A stretch of 64,000 nucleotides of DNA from CADEDH01 sp039029735 (GCA_039029735.1 JBCCFL010000003.1:62001-126000); one strand, 5' to 3'; shown: positions 34,524-43,267, counted from the stretch's first letter. Numbers and translations are program-made. Notes: generated from the letters alone by a model not told the origin.

Positions 34524-36058
34524 CAGAGCCCCAGATCCTCCAGCACGGGGATGAGGTGACGCCGCAGCAGCTTGCCGGTGGAGGTTCGCGGCAGTTCGTC
34601 GGCGAGGTGGATCGTCTCAGGCCGCTTGAACGAAGCGAGATGGTCCTGCACGTGGGCCTGTACCGCCTCCAACGAGCCTCCCTCGCGCAGCACGACGGCC
34701 GCGACCACCCTCTCACCCCAGGTCTCGTCCTCGAGCCCGACGACGGCGGCGTCGAGCACGTCGCTGTGCTCGTACAGCACGGCCTCGACCTCCTCAGGGG
34801 CCACGTTCTCGCCGCCCCGGATGATCATGTCGCCCGAGCGGCCGGACAGGAACAGGTAGTTGTCGTCATCGAGATACCCGAGGTCACCGGTGTGGACCCA
34901 GCCCTCGTCGTCGATCGTGACCCGGGTCTTCTCTTCGGCACCCCAGTAGCCGTCCATGGCCCGGTAGGTGCGGAGCTGGACCTCGCCGTGCTCGCCCGGC
35001 CCGAGCACCGTGCCGATGGGGTCGACGATGCGGACCTCTACGTCGTCGAGCACCTGGCCCACCGAGCGCAGTCGGGCGAGTTTGACGTCGTCGTCGAGCA
35101 CGTGGTCGTCGGGGCCGAGCACGGCCACGGTGGAGGTGGTCTCGGTCTGGCCGTAGGCGCCCGAGAAGCCGACGGTGGAGGGGAAGGTCTCGATCGCCCG
35201 CTTGATCACCGCGGGCGGCATCGGGGCGGCGCCGTAGGTGAGCGCCTGCAGGCTGTCGAGGCTGGCCGAGCCGAACGATTCGGCTTCGAGCACCCTGGCG
35301 AGCATCGTCGGGACCAGGAAGGCGTGGGTCACGTCGTGGGCGTCGACCAGCTCCAACCAGCGGTCGGCATCGAACTGGCTCATCACCACGGTGACCCGTC
35401 CCGAGTAGAGCGCGTTCAGCAGCGAGGTCAAGCCGGCGATGTGGTAGAGCGGCGCAGCGAGGATCATGCGACCGTGGTCCTCACCGTCGGCTGCGTCGTT
35501 GGCGCCCATGATGTAGCCGGTGAGAGCGCCGTGGGTGAGCTTCACGCCTTTGGGCAACGACGTGGTTCCCGAGGTGTACAGCAGGGCCGCGAGATCCTCG
35601 TCTTCCACCTCGTTGACCAGGGGATACTCCTCGGCAGCGTCGCGACGGCCGGCGTAGTCGTCGTCGAGGTAGATGATCGTGGCGAGCGACTCCGGCCGGC
35701 AGCGCTCGATCAGATCGCGGTACCGGGTTTCTGCGAACAGAACCTTGGAGCCTGAGTCGGCGAGAAGATGGGTGACCTCCTCGTCGGCCGCCCGGTAGTT
35801 CATCGGCACGAGGGTGGCGCCGATCGCGGAGGTGGCGAACACCGCTTCGAGGGTTGCCGCCGAGTTCGTGGCGAACACCCCAACCCGGTCTTCTGCGGTA
35901 ACCCCGAGCTCCATGAGAAGGCCGGCGGTGAGCGACACTGCCTCCCGCAGTTCGCCGTAGGTGATCTCGCGTGGACCGTCGGGTCCGGTGGTGTCGATCA
36001 GCACCATCGAATCGGGAACGATCATCGACGGGAGGTCGAGCAAGCTGGCCAGATTCAC
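34523..36058 (-). CDS. Acyl-CoA synthetase (AMP-binding, ANL superfamily)
   Basis: A 511-residue enzyme that activates a carboxylic acid to an acyl-AMP and then acyl-CoA. LLYTSGTTSLPKGVKLTH is the A3 phosphate loop, GAYGQTETTS the A5 motif, GWVHTGDLGYLDDDNYLFLSGR the A7-A8 hinge, and PRTSTGKLLRR the A10 catalytic Lys. Size and motifs suit a medium/long-chain or aromatic acid ligase; substrate unknown. The GTG at 36058 is chosen because GGGGGAC lies just before it and conserved sequence starts there; longer frames run to 36178. First gene of the unit with the two fused CoA-transferases. Confidence 0.9.
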   Translation of the reverse strand: MNLASLLDLPSMIVPDSMVLIDTTGPDGPREITYGELREAVSLTAGLLMELGVTAEDRVGVFATNSAATLEAVFATSAIGATLVPMNYRAADEEVTHLLADSGSKVLFAETRYRDLIERCRPESLATIIYLDDDYAGRRDAAEEYPLVNEVEDEDLAALLYTSGTTSLPKGVKLTHGALTGYIMGANDAADGEDHGRMILAAPLYHIAGLTSLLNALYSGRVTVVMSQFDADRWLELVDAHDVTHAFLVPTMLARVLEAESFGSASLDSLQALTYGAAPMPPAVIKRAIETFPSTVGFSGAYGQTETTSTVAVLGPDDHVLDDDVKLARLRSVGQVLDDVEVRIVDPIGTVLGPGEHGEVQLRTYRAMDGYWGAEEKTRVTIDDEGWVHTGDLGYLDDDNYLFLSGRSGDMIIRGGENVAPEEVEAVLYEHSDVLDAAVVGLEDETWGERVVAAVVLREGGSLEAVQAHVQDHLASFKRPETIHLADELPRTSTGKLLRRHLIPVLEDLGL

Positions 36059-36217
36059 GGGTCCCCCAAAGGTCTCGTCACTGCATCCGATCGGTGGGTC
36101 CGACGCCACTGTCCGCGACCCGGATCCAGACCGTAGACGGCGAGCACGGGTTTGTGCAGGTTGGCTCAGCTCGACCAATTGGACGGCGGGCCTTCCGGAG
36201 CGCCAGTCTTGGCAGCA

Positions 36218-37477
36218 ATGACCGCCCCCTCGGGTTCTACGCCGCCGATGCGTCCACTCGACGACGTGACCGTGGTCGAGATCGACAGTTGGATGGCCGC
36301 CCCGAGCGCGGCGGCGATTCTGGCCGACATGGGAGCCAACGTCATCAAGGTCGAACCGATCGAAGGCGACCCCATGCGAGGCAAGACTCGCAAGGTGCGC
36401 CTGGGTGACGACGCTGAGCCTGCCCGGATCGGCTACGACTACCAGTTCGACGTGGCCAACCGAGGCAAGCGGTCAGTGGCCGTTGCCCTCGACACCGACG
36501 CCGGCCGTGAGGTGGTGTACCGCCTGTGCCGCTTCGCCCAGGTGTTCGTGTGCAACCTGCTGGTCCACCGCCAGGAACGGTTCGGGCTCGACCCGAAGGC
36601 CCTGCTGGCGGTGAACCCCCAACTCGTGCACGCCACCCTCACCGGCTACGGAACGGACGGCCCAGAAGCGGAACGTCCCGGCTACGACGTGACGGCGTTC
36701 TTCGGCCGCTCGGGCATCTACGACGCCATGCGTGAAGGGCCCGAGGGCGAAGTGCCGATGGCGCGGCCCGCCCAAGGCGACTACACGACTGGCCTGGCGC
36801 TGGTTTCGACAGTGCTGTCGGCACTGCGTCTGGCGGAACGAACGGGCGAGGGGCAAGTCGTCGAGACGTCGCTGTACCACACCGCAGTGTGGACCCAGGC
36901 GTCCGACTACGCAGTGACGGCGATCGACGAACGGGAGTTGCGGCCAAGGGCCCGCAACCAGCAGATCATCGCCACCGCCAACCGATTCCCGTGTGGCGAT
37001 GGTCGCTGGATTGTGATCAACATGCCCCAGGATTCGGCGTGGCCATTGCTGTGCCGCACCATCGGGCGTGAGGAGTGGCTCGACGACGACCGGTTCGTCG
37101 ACCTCCGGAGCCGGTTCCACAACATGGCCGAGTTGGTGGCCGGGATCGACGAGGCGCTGTCTGTTCGCGGTCGCGACGAGTGGGGTGCCATCTTCGACGA
37201 CGTCGGCATCATCTGGGGCCCGGTGCTTGGCCTTCACGAGGTGGTGACCGATCCTCAGGCCGAGGCGGTCGGCATGTTCCCCGAACTCACCCACGGCGAC
37301 ATCGGCTCCTACCGCACCGTGGCGAGCCCTGTGCGTTTCCACGGTGCGCCGGTCGGCCCGGCGGCACCGTCACCCAACCTCGGGGCGGACACCCGCGCCG
37401 TGCTGACTGCGGCGGGATATCGCCCGGATGAAATCGAACAACTCGTGGCCGACGGCGCCGTGGGAGCCGAAGACTGA
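36218..37477 (+). CDS. Class III (CaiB/BaiF) CoA-transferase
   Basis: A 419-residue single-domain family member. TVVEIDSWMAAPSAAAILAD, ANVIKVEPIEGDPMRGK and VANRGKRSVAVALD mark the Rossmann half; the catalytic Asp is Asp188 in AQGDYTTG; the C-terminal half (ANRFPCGDGRWIVINMP; GVGIIWGPV-like FDDVGIIWGPV) is normal. Start is not certain: ATG at 36218 (used) or 36248. Divergent from the acyl-CoA synthetase gene; the 159-base gap between them shows no obvious hairpin or -10 in either direction. The repeat protein gene starts one base after its stop. Confidence 0.88.
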   Translation: MTAPSGSTPPMRPLDDVTVVEIDSWMAAPSAAAILADMGANVIKVEPIEGDPMRGKTRKVRLGDDAEPARIGYDYQFDVANRGKRSVAVALDTDAGREVVYRLCRFAQVFVCNLLVHRQERFGLDPKALLAVNPQLVHATLTGYGTDGPEAERPGYDVTAFFGRSGIYDAMREGPEGEVPMARPAQGDYTTGLALVSTVLSALRLAERTGEGQVVETSLYHTAVWTQASDYAVTAIDERELRPRARNQQIIATANRFPCGDGRWIVINMPQDSAWPLLCRTIGREEWLDDDRFVDLRSRFHNMAELVAGIDEALSVRGRDEWGAIFDDVGIIWGPVLGLHEVVTDPQAEAVGMFPELTHGDIGSYRTVASPVRFHGAPVGPAAPSPNLGADTRAVLTAAGYRPDEIEQLVADGAVGAED

Positions 37478-37478
37478 C

Positions 37479-37844
37479 GTGTCGATGTGGTCGCAGCGCT
37501 CGTGGTGGTCGACGGCCAGCGTCAGATCCGGGGCCTCGGTCGGCTCCATCCAGTCGTTGGCCTCGACCGGCTCGATCCTCTCAGTCGCTTCGGCTGGCTC
37601 GATCCTGTCGCTGGCGTCGGCTGGGAGCATCCTCAGCATCGCCTCTGCCGGGAGCATCTTGAGTGTGGCGTCGGCCGGCAGCATCCTCTCGGTGCGGTCG
37701 AGTGGAAGAATTCTGTGTTACGACGATGAGCCCATCGGTGCCGGCGCACGAGGGTCGCGCCTGGCTGTTGCGGGGGCTGCAACGGTGACCGCCGTTGGCG
37801 TCGTTGCCGCACTTTCCCTGGTCACGGGCCGGACGGCGCGGTGA
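37479..37844 (+). CDS. Nine-residue-repeat protein with C-terminal membrane helix
   Basis: About 121 residues, GTG start (or ATG at 37485) one base after the CoA-transferase stop. Residues 19-72 are six perfect-register nonapeptides of the form ASAGSILSV/L/I, flanked by degenerate copies (SVRSG before; RSSGRILC after). The last 30 residues hold one hydrophobic helix (LAVAGAATVTAVGVVAALSLV) with a positive end. Alternating Ser/Gly and aliphatic residues suggest a stacked beta-solenoid attached to the membrane. I recall similar SAGS-I-LS repeat proteins in actinobacteria but no named family. No function known. Confidence 0.6.
   Translation: MSMWSQRSWWSTASVRSGASVGSIQSLASTGSILSVASAGSILSLASAGSILSIASAGSILSVASAGSILSVRSSGRILCYDDEPIGAGARGSRLAVAGAATVTAVGVVAALSLVTGRTAR
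37533..37694 (+). repeat. Six tandem 27-bp coding repeats
   Basis: Six contiguous 27-base units each encode nine residues (ASxGSIxSx). Codon choice varies among units (for example TCG, AGC and TCT for serine), so the peptide is conserved while the DNA has diverged. There are no spacers. Confidence 0.8.
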
Positions 37845-38043
37845 TCGGGCCACCCCACGCCGATCGTGGACCATGCCGTCAACCTGGCCGCGCTGCGGTT
37901 GGCGATGGTGGCCGACGGGTGCAGCTGGTGCCGGTATGCCAGCACCGGTCGGGCGCTGTGGACCATACTGATGGCGGTTTCAGCTACAAGGACCCTCGCC
38001 AGAGGATGCACTGAACAACCCCTACGACTTGCCGACTGTAAAC

Positions 38044-39342
38044 GTGGTGTCTGACAACAACCGAAAAGTATTCGTCCTCGACACATCGGTTCTGCTGAGT
38101 GCGCCGACGTCGTTGGAGGCCTTCGGAAACAACGATGTGGTTCTCCCCATCATCGTGCTGACGGAACTGGAGGCGAAGCGCCACCATCCCGAATTGGGAT
38201 GGGCCGCTCGGACGGCGTTGCGCCGTCTGGAGGCGATCCGGGAGCGTCACGGAGGGCTCACAGAGCCGTTCCCGGTCAACGACCACGGGGGCACGGTTCG
38301 GGTGGAGCTCAACCACCGTTCCGAAGACCTGCTGCCGACCGCCATGCGTAACGAGGGCGGCAACGACCATCGGATCCTGCTCGTTGCGCTGAACCTGTCG
38401 AACGACGGCGAAGATGTCGTGCTCGTCACCCAGGACCTCCCCCTGCGGCTTCGGGCCGGTGTGCTCGGCCTCGCGGCCGAGGAGTTCCTGCACCAGGTGG
38501 ACGCCGACCTCGAGTGGCGGGGCATCGTCGAGCGTTCGGTCTCGGCCGAGACGATCGACCAGCTCTACTCGAAGACGGTGCTGCAGATCGACGACGTGGC
38601 CGATCTACCGGTCAACACGGGCCTCATCCTGGAAGGGGCGGGGCAGTCCGCCCTGGCCCGGGTGCAGGCTGATGGCAAAGTACGGCTGATCCAGGAACGG
38701 TCGGTGTTCGGCATCAGGGGCCGCAACGCCGAGCAGCGCATCGCCATCGACCTGCTCGACGACACCTCGGTCGGCATCGTGTCGGTGGGTGGGCCCGCCG
38801 GAACCGGCAAGTCGGTACTGGCGTTGGCGGCCGGCCTCGAGTCGGTGCTCGAACACCAGACGCATCGCAAGGTGATGATCTTCCGCCCGCTCTATGCGGT
38901 GGGTGGTCAGGAGCTCGGCTTCCTCCCCGGCAACGAGGAGGAGAAGATGCGGCCCTGGACCGACGCGGTGGGCGACGCGCTCGAGGTGATCGCGAACCCG
39001 ATGGCCCGCGACGAGATCGAGCGCCAGGAACTCATCGAGGTGCTGCCGCTCACCTACATCCGTGGGCGCACGCTCACTGATGTGTTCGTGATCATCGACG
39101 AGGCGCAGAACCTGGAGCGCAGCGTGCTGCTCACGGCGCTGTCGCGCCTCGGGCCCGGAAGCCGGGCGGTGCTCACCCACGACATCGCCCAGCGCGACAA
39201 CCTGCGGGTCGGCCGTCGCGACGGCATTGCGTCGGTGATCGCCTCGCTCCGCGGCCATGAGTTGTTCGGCCACGTGTCGCTCTCCCGCAGTGAGCGGAGC
39301 GCGATCGCTGCCTTGGTGTCTGACGCCCTCGACCACGACTGA
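38044..39342 (+). CDS. PIN-PhoH fusion ATPase (PhoH2 family)
   Basis: A protein of about 432 residues. The N-terminal PIN nuclease domain (about 1-150) starts VFVLDTSVLLSAP with the metal Asp; LTELEAKRHH and VLVTQDLPLRLRA hold the other acidic sites. The C-terminal PhoH ATPase (about 205-430) has Walker A GGPAGTGKSVLAL, Walker B VIIDEAQNLE and the sensor LTHDIAQRDN. PhoH2 proteins act as RNA-unwinding ribonucleases in studied mycobacteria. The start is uncertain: GTG at 38044 or 38047, or TTG at 38029; an AGAGGA at 38001-38006 stands too far upstream. The 199-base gap before it shows nothing else convincing. Confidence 0.88.
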   Translation: MVSDNNRKVFVLDTSVLLSAPTSLEAFGNNDVVLPIIVLTELEAKRHHPELGWAARTALRRLEAIRERHGGLTEPFPVNDHGGTVRVELNHRSEDLLPTAMRNEGGNDHRILLVALNLSNDGEDVVLVTQDLPLRLRAGVLGLAAEEFLHQVDADLEWRGIVERSVSAETIDQLYSKTVLQIDDVADLPVNTGLILEGAGQSALARVQADGKVRLIQERSVFGIRGRNAEQRIAIDLLDDTSVGIVSVGGPAGTGKSVLALAAGLESVLEHQTHRKVMIFRPLYAVGGQELGFLPGNEEEKMRPWTDAVGDALEVIANPMARDEIERQELIEVLPLTYIRGRTLTDVFVIIDEAQNLERSVLLTALSRLGPGSRAVLTHDIAQRDNLRVGRRDGIASVIASLRGHELFGHVSLSRSERSAIAALVSDALDHD

Positions 39343-39352
39343 TCCACCGACC

Positions 39353-40510
39353 GTGAGCCCCGACCATCCCGTTCTCGCCGATCACGAGGCCGAGGTGGTG
39401 GAGCGGGCCGAGCAGTGGGCGCGAGAGTTCGTCGCGCCGCGGGCTGAGGCCTGGGAGCGGGATCGCACGTTTGCGGCCGACGCATTCGCCGCGGCCGCTG
39501 ACGCTCGCCTCACCGGGCTGCTCGTCGCTCCGGAGGATGGAGGCGCCGGCCTCGGTGCTGTTGCCCTCGCTCGGCTGCTGGAGGTGGTTGCCGCCGTCGA
39601 TCTGGCCGTGGCGTTCTCCCTCGTGGTGCACAACAACCTCGTGGGGGCGGTGGCCCGATCGGCGCCTCCCGTGCTTCGTGAGCGCTACCTGGCCGACCTG
39701 ATCGCCGGGCGTACGCTCGGCGCGTTCCTGCTGACCGAACCCGGCGTCGGCAGCGACGCGGCCGCCATCGCCACGACGGCGACGAAGGTGGACGGCGGTT
39801 GGCGCCTGGATGGCGAGAAGGCCTGGGTCACCAACGCCACCGACGCCACGGTGTTGTCGGTCTATGCCACCACCGATCCCGGCCTGGGTCATCGGGGGAT
39901 TGCAGCGTTCCTGGTTCCGGCCGACACGCCGGGAGTGGAGCGGCTCGACGCCTATCCGTTGTTCGGCACCCACGCCATGGGTACGGGCGGGTTCCGGTTC
40001 GACGGGTGCCTCGTTGGCGACGATGCGCTGTTCGTGCCGCCGGGGGAGGGCTTCCGGGCCGCAATGGAGGGCATCGACCTGGCCCGGGTGCTCGTGGGCG
40101 CGATGTGCTGCGGGATGATGGGGGAGGGGCTTCGGACGGCCACCGAGTACGTGCGGGCCCGGCCCGCCTTCGGTGGGCCGATCGCGGACCTGCAGGCGGT
40201 GCGGTTCCGTCTGGCCGACGTGGCCACCGACCTCGAAGCGTCGCGGCTGCTCACCTACAAGGCCGCAGCCCTGGTGGCCGCCGGCGAGCCGGCTGCAGTG
40301 GCCGCCGCCCACGCCAAGAAGTTCGCCACCCGCGCCGCGGAGCGCACGCTGGCCGACTGTATGCAGGTGATGGGCGCAGCCGGTGCCCGTCGCGACCACG
40401 CCCTGCCCCGCCACCTCGCGTCGGCCAGGATCACTCACTACATCGACGGGGCTACCGAGATCCAGGACGTGGTGATCAGCAGGCACCTGCTCGGCGCCCC
40501 GACTACCTGA
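39353..40510 (+). CDS. Acyl-CoA dehydrogenase
   Basis: A 385-residue flavoenzyme. The N-terminal helical domain (LADHEAEVVERAEQWAREF), LLTEPGVGSDAAAIATTA (FAD/substrate loop) and the C-terminal DGATEIQDVVISRHLLG, where the stretch around Glu-Ile is the usual GxxEI/Q region of the family, are clear. It makes an alpha,beta-unsaturated acyl-CoA and passes electrons to ETF. Substrate range unknown. GTG at 39353 starts 10 bases after the PhoH stop; the longer frame lies inside that gene. It may share a transcript with PhoH by position only. Confidence 0.92.
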   Translation: MSPDHPVLADHEAEVVERAEQWAREFVAPRAEAWERDRTFAADAFAAAADARLTGLLVAPEDGGAGLGAVALARLLEVVAAVDLAVAFSLVVHNNLVGAVARSAPPVLRERYLADLIAGRTLGAFLLTEPGVGSDAAAIATTATKVDGGWRLDGEKAWVTNATDATVLSVYATTDPGLGHRGIAAFLVPADTPGVERLDAYPLFGTHAMGTGGFRFDGCLVGDDALFVPPGEGFRAAMEGIDLARVLVGAMCCGMMGEGLRTATEYVRARPAFGGPIADLQAVRFRLADVATDLEASRLLTYKAAALVAAGEPAAVAAAHAKKFATRAAERTLADCMQVMGAAGARRDHALPRHLASARITHYIDGATEIQDVVISRHLLGAPTT

Positions 40511-40546
40511 GCGCAGATTTCTCGTGAGCGCAGGGTGATTGCGCTC

Positions 40547-40552
40547 TAGGTT
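40547..40552 (+). promoter_or_regulatory. -10 hexamer of GNAT-VOC pair (leaderless)
   Basis: TAGGTT ends six bases before the GTG at 40559; no ribosome-binding site lies before that codon. Confidence 0.6.
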
Positions 40553-40558
40553 GGTGCC

Positions 40559-41101
40559 GTGACCGCCCGCGCATGTCCGCCGCCAACGGAACGAATTCGG
40601 TTCCGCGAGTACCAACCGGAGGACGTCGACGCCGTCGCCGCCATGTTCGACGACCCAGAGGCAAGGCAGTGGTATCCGACGCACAGCGAGGCCGCCGAGG
40701 CGCGCCGATGGATCGACTGGAACCTCGACAACTACGCCACCCACGGCTTCGGCCTCTGGGCCATCGAGGATGCGGAATCAGGGGCGTTCCTCGGTGACTG
40801 CGGGTTGACCTACCAGCGGGTGGAGGGCGCGGTGCTCCTTGAACTCGGCTACCACCTCCAAGAGCTGCGCCGGGGGTTCGGCTTCGCCACCGAGGCCGCC
40901 CGGGCCTGCCTCGCCTATGCGTTCCACACCGTTGGCGCCGAGCTGGTCTGCTCGATCTGCCACCCGGAGAACGTGGCCTCGATTGCTGTGGCCGGCACGC
41001 TTCACCATGCGCAGCGGCAGTTCACCAACGACGCCGGCCTCACGATGAACCTGTACTGGACCGAGCGCGGGCCTGGCGGCCAGGCCACCGTCACGCCATG
41101 A
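40559..41101 (+). CDS. GNAT family acetyltransferase (RimJ/RimL-like)
   Basis: A 180-residue protein of the RimJ/RimL type: IRFREYQPEDVDAVAAMF at the start, GLWAIEDAESGAFLGDCGL in the middle, and LRRGFGFATEAARACLAYAF as motif A, in which RGFGFAT stands for the R/Q-x-x-G-x-G/A CoA loop. HPENVASIAVAG is the usual end of the fold. Such enzymes acetylate small molecules or protein N-termini; substrate unknown. Leaderless GTG start; overlaps the VOC gene by ATGA. Confidence 0.88.
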   Translation: MTARACPPPTERIRFREYQPEDVDAVAAMFDDPEARQWYPTHSEAAEARRWIDWNLDNYATHGFGLWAIEDAESGAFLGDCGLTYQRVEGAVLLELGYHLQELRRGFGFATEAARACLAYAFHTVGAELVCSICHPENVASIAVAGTLHHAQRQFTNDAGLTMNLYWTERGPGGQATVTP

Positions 41102-41463
41102 GCCTCGAGTGGGAACAGGTCGTGGTCGCTGCGCATGATCCGGCCGCCCTGGGGCGATGGTGGTGTGAGGCGCTCAGCTGGGTGGTGGTCGACGACCAGG
41201 CGCCGGTCGTGTTTGAGATCCAACCCGAGCCCGATCGGCTACCCGGAATCCTGTTCCTCGCATCCGGCGACACCAAGCAGGGCCACAACCGGCTCCACAT
41301 CGACCTCCGGCCCGATGATCAGGCCGCCGAGGTGGCGCGGCTGGTCGCGATGGGCGCCACTCGCGTCGACGTTGGCCAGGGCGAGGTTCCCTGGGTGGTG
41401 CTGGCTGACCCGGAAGGCAACGAGTTCTGTGTGCTCGGACCTCGGGGGGCCGCACCGCACTAG
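41098..41463 (+). CDS. VOC (glyoxalase-like) family protein
   Basis: A 121-residue single-chain vicinal-oxygen-chelate protein: VVVAAHDPAALGRWWCEALSW opens the first beta-alpha-beta module, and VLADPEGNEFCVLG closes the second with the usual Glu metal ligand; NRLHIDLRPDDQAAEVARL supplies a His. Members act as dioxygenases, isomerases or antibiotic-binding proteins; the sequence does not decide. It overlaps the GNAT stop by ATGA and the convergent SDR gene by four bases. Confidence 0.85.
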   Translation: MSLEWEQVVVAAHDPAALGRWWCEALSWVVVDDQAPVVFEIQPEPDRLPGILFLASGDTKQGHNRLHIDLRPDDQAAEVARLVAMGATRVDVGQGEVPWVVLADPEGNEFCVLGPRGAAPH

Positions 41464-42425
41464 TCGGGACTGCCCCCGGACCGGAGCGAGGAGCGCAGGA
41501 ACCGGATCTCCTCGTCGACGTTGGCGGGAACGAGATAGTCGGCTTCGTCAGTGATCTCGTCGATACGCTCCGCCACGGTTTCAAGGGTGAGGTTGTCGTC
41601 GTAGATGCCGGGTGTGACGGCGACGAAGGCGCGCCCGACGCGGCCACCAGACGCCGAGAGGGTCTCGCCGGTGAGCGTGCATGACCGATGAGCGAGGTAC
41701 ACCACGGCCGGCGCCACCTGATGCGGACCCATGCGGTTGGCGAGGTCGTCGCCCTCCAGTCCGAACACCTCGGCCGTCGGGGAGCCGTCTCCCATCACAT
41801 CGCCGGTCATGCGGGTCAAGGCGCCGGGGGCAATGGCGTTGACCGCGATCCCGTAGCGCTGCCCCTCGATCGCAAGCGTTTTGGTGAACCCCATGATCGC
41901 CGCCTTGGCTGCGGCGTAGGCCGACTGGCCGAACGACCCGAACAGGCCCGAGCCCGACGATGTGTTCACGATCCGCCCGTATCCCCGGCTCTTCATGTGT
42001 TCGTACGCCGGGCGGGTGACGAAGAACGCCCCCTTCACGTGCACGTCGAGCACCGGCTCGAACTCGTACTCACCGATGTTCAGGAACGTGCGGTTGCGGA
42101 TGATGCCGGCGTTGTTGATCACGATGTCGAGCTGGCCGAATTCGTCCAGCGCCTGGGCCACCATCCGCTCGGCACCGTTACGATCGGCAACGCTGTCGCT
42201 GTTGGCGATCGCCGTCCCGCCAGCCGCTCGAATCTCGGCCACCACGGCCTCCGCAGGGCCTCGGTCGTGATCCTGACCCCCCATGGTTGGCGAGCCGAGG
42301 TCGTTGACCACCACCGCAGCGCCCCGCTGCGCCAGGAGCAGCGCATGCTCGCGGCCGAGGCCGCCCCCTGCTCCGGTGACCAGCGCCACCTCGCCGTCGA
42401 AGCGCAGCTGCACGTCATCGCTCAT
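41460..42425 (-). CDS. Short-chain dehydrogenase, MFE-2 (3R-hydroxyacyl-CoA dehydrogenase)-like
   Basis: A 321-residue SDR. VALVTGAGGGLGREHALLL is the NAD(P) glycine motif; VVNDLG after it, NNAGIIRNRTF, the Ser in NTSSGSGLFG and the YAAAK active-site pair are in place. The long insert and the C-terminal tail (RMGPHQVAPAVVYLAH onward) match the dehydrogenase part of multifunctional enzyme 2 and steroid-related SDRs. It would oxidise a 3-hydroxyacyl-CoA in a beta-oxidation cycle; no hydratase-2 domain is attached. Leaderless-type promoter at 42434-42439. Confidence 0.9.
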   Translation of the reverse strand: MSDDVQLRFDGEVALVTGAGGGLGREHALLLAQRGAAVVVNDLGSPTMGGQDHDRGPAEAVVAEIRAAGGTAIANSDSVADRNGAERMVAQALDEFGQLDIVINNAGIIRNRTFLNIGEYEFEPVLDVHVKGAFFVTRPAYEHMKSRGYGRIVNTSSGSGLFGSFGQSAYAAAKAAIMGFTKTLAIEGQRYGIAVNAIAPGALTRMTGDVMGDGSPTAEVFGLEGDDLANRMGPHQVAPAVVYLAHRSCTLTGETLSASGGRVGRAFVAVTPGIYDDNLTLETVAERIDEITDEADYLVPANVDEEIRFLRSSLRSGGSPD

Positions 42426-42433
42426 GGCGGGGC

Positions 42434-42439
42434 AACGTA
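42434..42439 (-). promoter_or_regulatory. -10 hexamer of the SDR gene
   Basis: On the minus strand TACGTT lies eight bases before the ATG at 42425, consistent with a leaderless or near-leaderless start. Confidence 0.5.
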
Positions 42440-42503
42440 GCCCGTGGTCGCCGCTCTTGTCAGGCGGACGGGTCGCCTGCGTTCAGGGCCGGCGGGTCGG
42501 CGG

Positions 42504-42905
42504 TCACCGGCGTCGCCATGATTGCCAGGCGCCGCTGGCCCAGAGCGCCCATGCAACGAGCACCGGCTGAAAGAAGAGGCGGGTCACGCGCTCGGCGTCG
42601 GTGTCGAGCCCGAAGGCGTCGGTCCCCTCCCGCCATTGCGCCACATTGCCCGGGAAGATCACCACGAAGAAGCCTGCGACCACCCATCCGATTGTGGCCC
42701 GCCGTCGCCGCACTGCGATCAACGCCAGGCCGAGGGCGATCTCGACCACGCCAGACACCAGCACCACGAGGTCGGCGTCGACGGGGAACCAGTGCGGGAC
42801 CTGGGCCTGGAACTCCTGGCGCTGAACCGTGAGGTGAGCGGTCCCGGCGGCCGCGAGACCGCCGCCCAAGATCCAGAGGGCAATCGATCGAGCTGCGGAG
42901 GCCAC
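42504..42905 (-). CDS. DoxX-like small membrane protein
   Basis: A 133-residue protein with four hydrophobic helices (about 8-26, 44-62, 68-86 and 110-127), the DoxX/DUF4267-type layout: IALWILGGGLAAAGTAHLTV, VVLVSGVVEIALGLALIAV, TIGWVVAGFFVVIFPGNVAQW. The conserved GNxxQW and acidic/His residues between helices fit the family. Members sit in the membrane and have loosely defined redox or transport roles. The GTG is leaderless with TAGGTT six bases upstream. An overlapping out-of-frame ORF from 42936 is rejected. Confidence 0.75.
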   Translation of the reverse strand: MASAARSIALWILGGGLAAAGTAHLTVQRQEFQAQVPHWFPVDADLVVLVSGVVEIALGLALIAVRRRRATIGWVVAGFFVVIFPGNVAQWREGTDAFGLDTDAERVTRLFFQPVLVAWALWASGAWQSWRRR

Positions 42906-42911
42906 GGCCCC

Positions 42912-42917
42912 AACCTA
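42912..42917 (-). promoter_or_regulatory. -10 hexamer of DoxX-like gene (leaderless)
   Basis: TAGGTT on the minus strand ends six bases before the GTG at 42905. Confidence 0.55.
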
Positions 42918-42970
42918 CGGCGAACTCGATGGCCACATGATGCGTGTGGTGAGCGTGGCGCTCGCGCCAG

Positions 42971-43267
42971 TCAGTTGCGGGTGATGACGACGGCGTCGCT
43001 CGATGTCGCGACGTCGAGGTAGAAGGTGCGCAACGTCGTGAAGGCGTCGATGAGCCGGTCGCTGAGCTCCTCCACCACGTCGCCCGGGTGGCTTCGATAG
43101 ACGCCGTCGGCTGCCATCGCCGTCGGGTCAGTTGCCGCTGCGAGCTGACCCGAGGTCACGGACCCGAGGAACTCGCACACGGTTTTGATCTCGCCCTCGA
43201 CCACGATCATCAATGGGCTTCCGATGCCTGAACGGGGGGTGGCGTAGCCCGACGGCGTCTTGACCAT
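42971..43267 (-). pseudogene. Possible frameshifted gene of unknown function
   Basis: A 98-residue minus-strand ORF starts at ATG 43267, but the same frame continues upstream as a plausible protein (EARRAVNGLNPL) until a TGA about 45 bases before the ATG; another frame upstream carries MGVDVSRTRVPDIDRLL from about 43397. Joining the two needs one shift near 43300. This suggests a single damaged gene or a sequence error. The visible part (TPSGYATPRSGIGSPLM, GEIKTVCEFLGSV) recalls the tail of small phage terminase subunits only faintly, and I do not claim that. The remaining 267 bases up to 43534 hold no other gene. Confidence 0.35.

Noticed and set aside
37370..37684. Minus-strand frame with MLPADA-type repeats
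   Set aside because: It is the antisense image of the nonapeptide repeats and runs into the CoA-transferase gene. The plus-strand frame starts one base after that gene and ends in a proper membrane helix.
37533..37694. Possible CRISPR or minisatellite array
   Set aside because: Units are contiguous with no spacers, in frame, and vary at synonymous sites; this is a coding repeat. The repeats at 4618-4737 were rejected as CRISPR for the same reason.
37866..38054. Small plus-strand ORF before the PhoH gene
   Set aside because: No ribosome-binding site, no -10 at the right place, and it runs into the PhoH frame; nothing in its sequence suggests a real protein.
42460..42936. 158-residue minus-strand ORF overlapping the DoxX-like gene
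   Set aside because: It is Arg/Gly-rich and lacks membrane helices, while the alternative frame gives four clean helices and a leaderless promoter.
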